From the NCBI GenBank assembly GCA_020536535.1, contig JAHLWZ010000455.1, positions 120,741 through 184,740 on the forward strand: DNA of 64,000 bases. The letters run 5' to 3'. This document shows, piece by piece, positions 63,754 through 64,000 of the stretch (within the stretch, counting starts at the first letter, position 1; each line of letters starts with the position of its first letter). Made by a program: the position numbers and the translations under genes. The notes under the pieces were generated by a model. It was not told where the DNA came from. It saw only the letters and a list, made by a program, of their open reading frames with translations, and searched no databases. The stretch is from Pelomyxa schiedti (lineage: Eukaryota; Evosea; Pelobiontida; Pelomyxidae).

Positions 63754-64000
63754 ATGTCGCTGCCCTCGCCTCCGCCCCCTTCCCGTGGCCCCGCGGGCCC
63801 CCCCGCGCCCCGCCCGTCGTCCCCCACCCCGATGCCTCCCGTCGCCGCCGTGGCGCCCCCCGCTGCCCCTCCTCGCGCCACCACCCCCCCCGCCGATACA
63901 CCCACAGCGGCCTCGGCAACCTCCACGTCGCCGTCGAGTAGTGCCTCTTCGGACTCGGCCCCGCGTACCCCGCCGCCTCGCACGTCGACCCCGGCCCCGC
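63754..64000 (+). CDS. Start of a Pro/Ala/Thr-rich protein, cut by the window end
   Basis: ATG at 63754 opens MSLPSPPPPSRGPAGPPAPR and the frame stays open to the last base, with high GC and many CCC/CCG codons. Such low-complexity N-termini precede structured domains in other genes here (20916, 28755-30711). Nothing more can be said. An antisense Gly-rich frame at 63699-63983 is probably its shadow. Confidence 0.5.
   Translation, partial: MSLPSPPPPSRGPAGPPAPRPSSPTPMPPVAAVAPPAAPPRATTPPADTPTAASATSTSPSSSASSDSAPRTPPPRTSTPAP

Noticed and set aside
63699-63983. Gly/Ala-rich minus-strand frame at the window end
   Set aside because: It overlaps the Pro-rich plus-strand start and has no independent evidence. 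Either strand could in principle be coding, but the plus-strand ATG context and frame are better.

Overview
The window is nuclear DNA from a eukaryotic microbe. It carries about 24 densely packed protein-coding genes on both strands, nearly all broken by many short GT-AG introns (about 40-110 nt, acceptors often preceded by long T runs). TAA, TAG and TGA all act as stops, so the nuclear code is standard. Conserved eukaryotic genes (SmD3, ARP5, WDR74/Nsa1, a Cdc123/D123-like protein, a Wee1-like kinase, F-box proteins) sit beside expanded, freely recombined domain families: R-S-E ADP-ribosyltransferase (ART) domains, armadillo and ankyrin repeats, and Cache-domain cyclic-nucleotide enzymes. This suits a free-living protist, possibly an amoebozoan. 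I cannot name the species from sequence alone.

Layout. 0.7-8.4 kb: membrane Cache-phosphodiesterase, a Cys-rich surface protein, a secreted M28 peptidase. 8.8-16.9 kb: a very large ankyrin protein with an N-terminal Cys motif, a long Thr/Pro/Glu repeat and a basic Lys-Pro tail. 17.1-24.1 kb: a CUE-SKICH protein, an intronless nucleoside-deoxyribosyltransferase-like protein, and an ART protein with low-complexity arms. 24.2-35.9 kb: the housekeeping block ARP5 (-), D123 (+), PPP-like phosphatase (-), SmD3 (+), WDR74 (-), then a Wee1-like kinase (+). The run of Ns at 33608-33707 is flanked by identical 121-nt sequence and looks like an unmerged contig overlap. 36.2-39.8 kb: an ankyrin-like minus-strand gene and about 2.8 kb with no supported gene, holding a small dispersed and inverted repeat. 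39.9-44.7 kb: an MPPED-like phosphoesterase, an ART protein with three copies of a repeated module, and a minus-strand DEAD-box-like gene whose catalytic motifs are ruined. 44.9-53.5 kb: F-box/SPRY protein, papain-fold protein with Cys-to-Ser at the active site, a second F-box protein, and a Cache/class III adenylate cyclase. 53.7-62.7 kb: a 9-kb gene reading ART-armadillo-ART-armadillo. 62.8-64.0 kb: an ER thioredoxin-fold protein without CxxC (-) and the start of a Pro-rich gene (+).

How the genes relate. A Cache-sensing cyclase and a Cache-sensing phosphodiesterase at opposite ends could make and break cAMP in response to extracellular ligands. The four ART domains in three genes form the most distinctive content. 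Their catalytic residues range from intact to lost, their partner domains differ, and an intron position inside the domain is shared by three of the four. I see no operon-like logic and no CRISPR, tRNA or rRNA genes.
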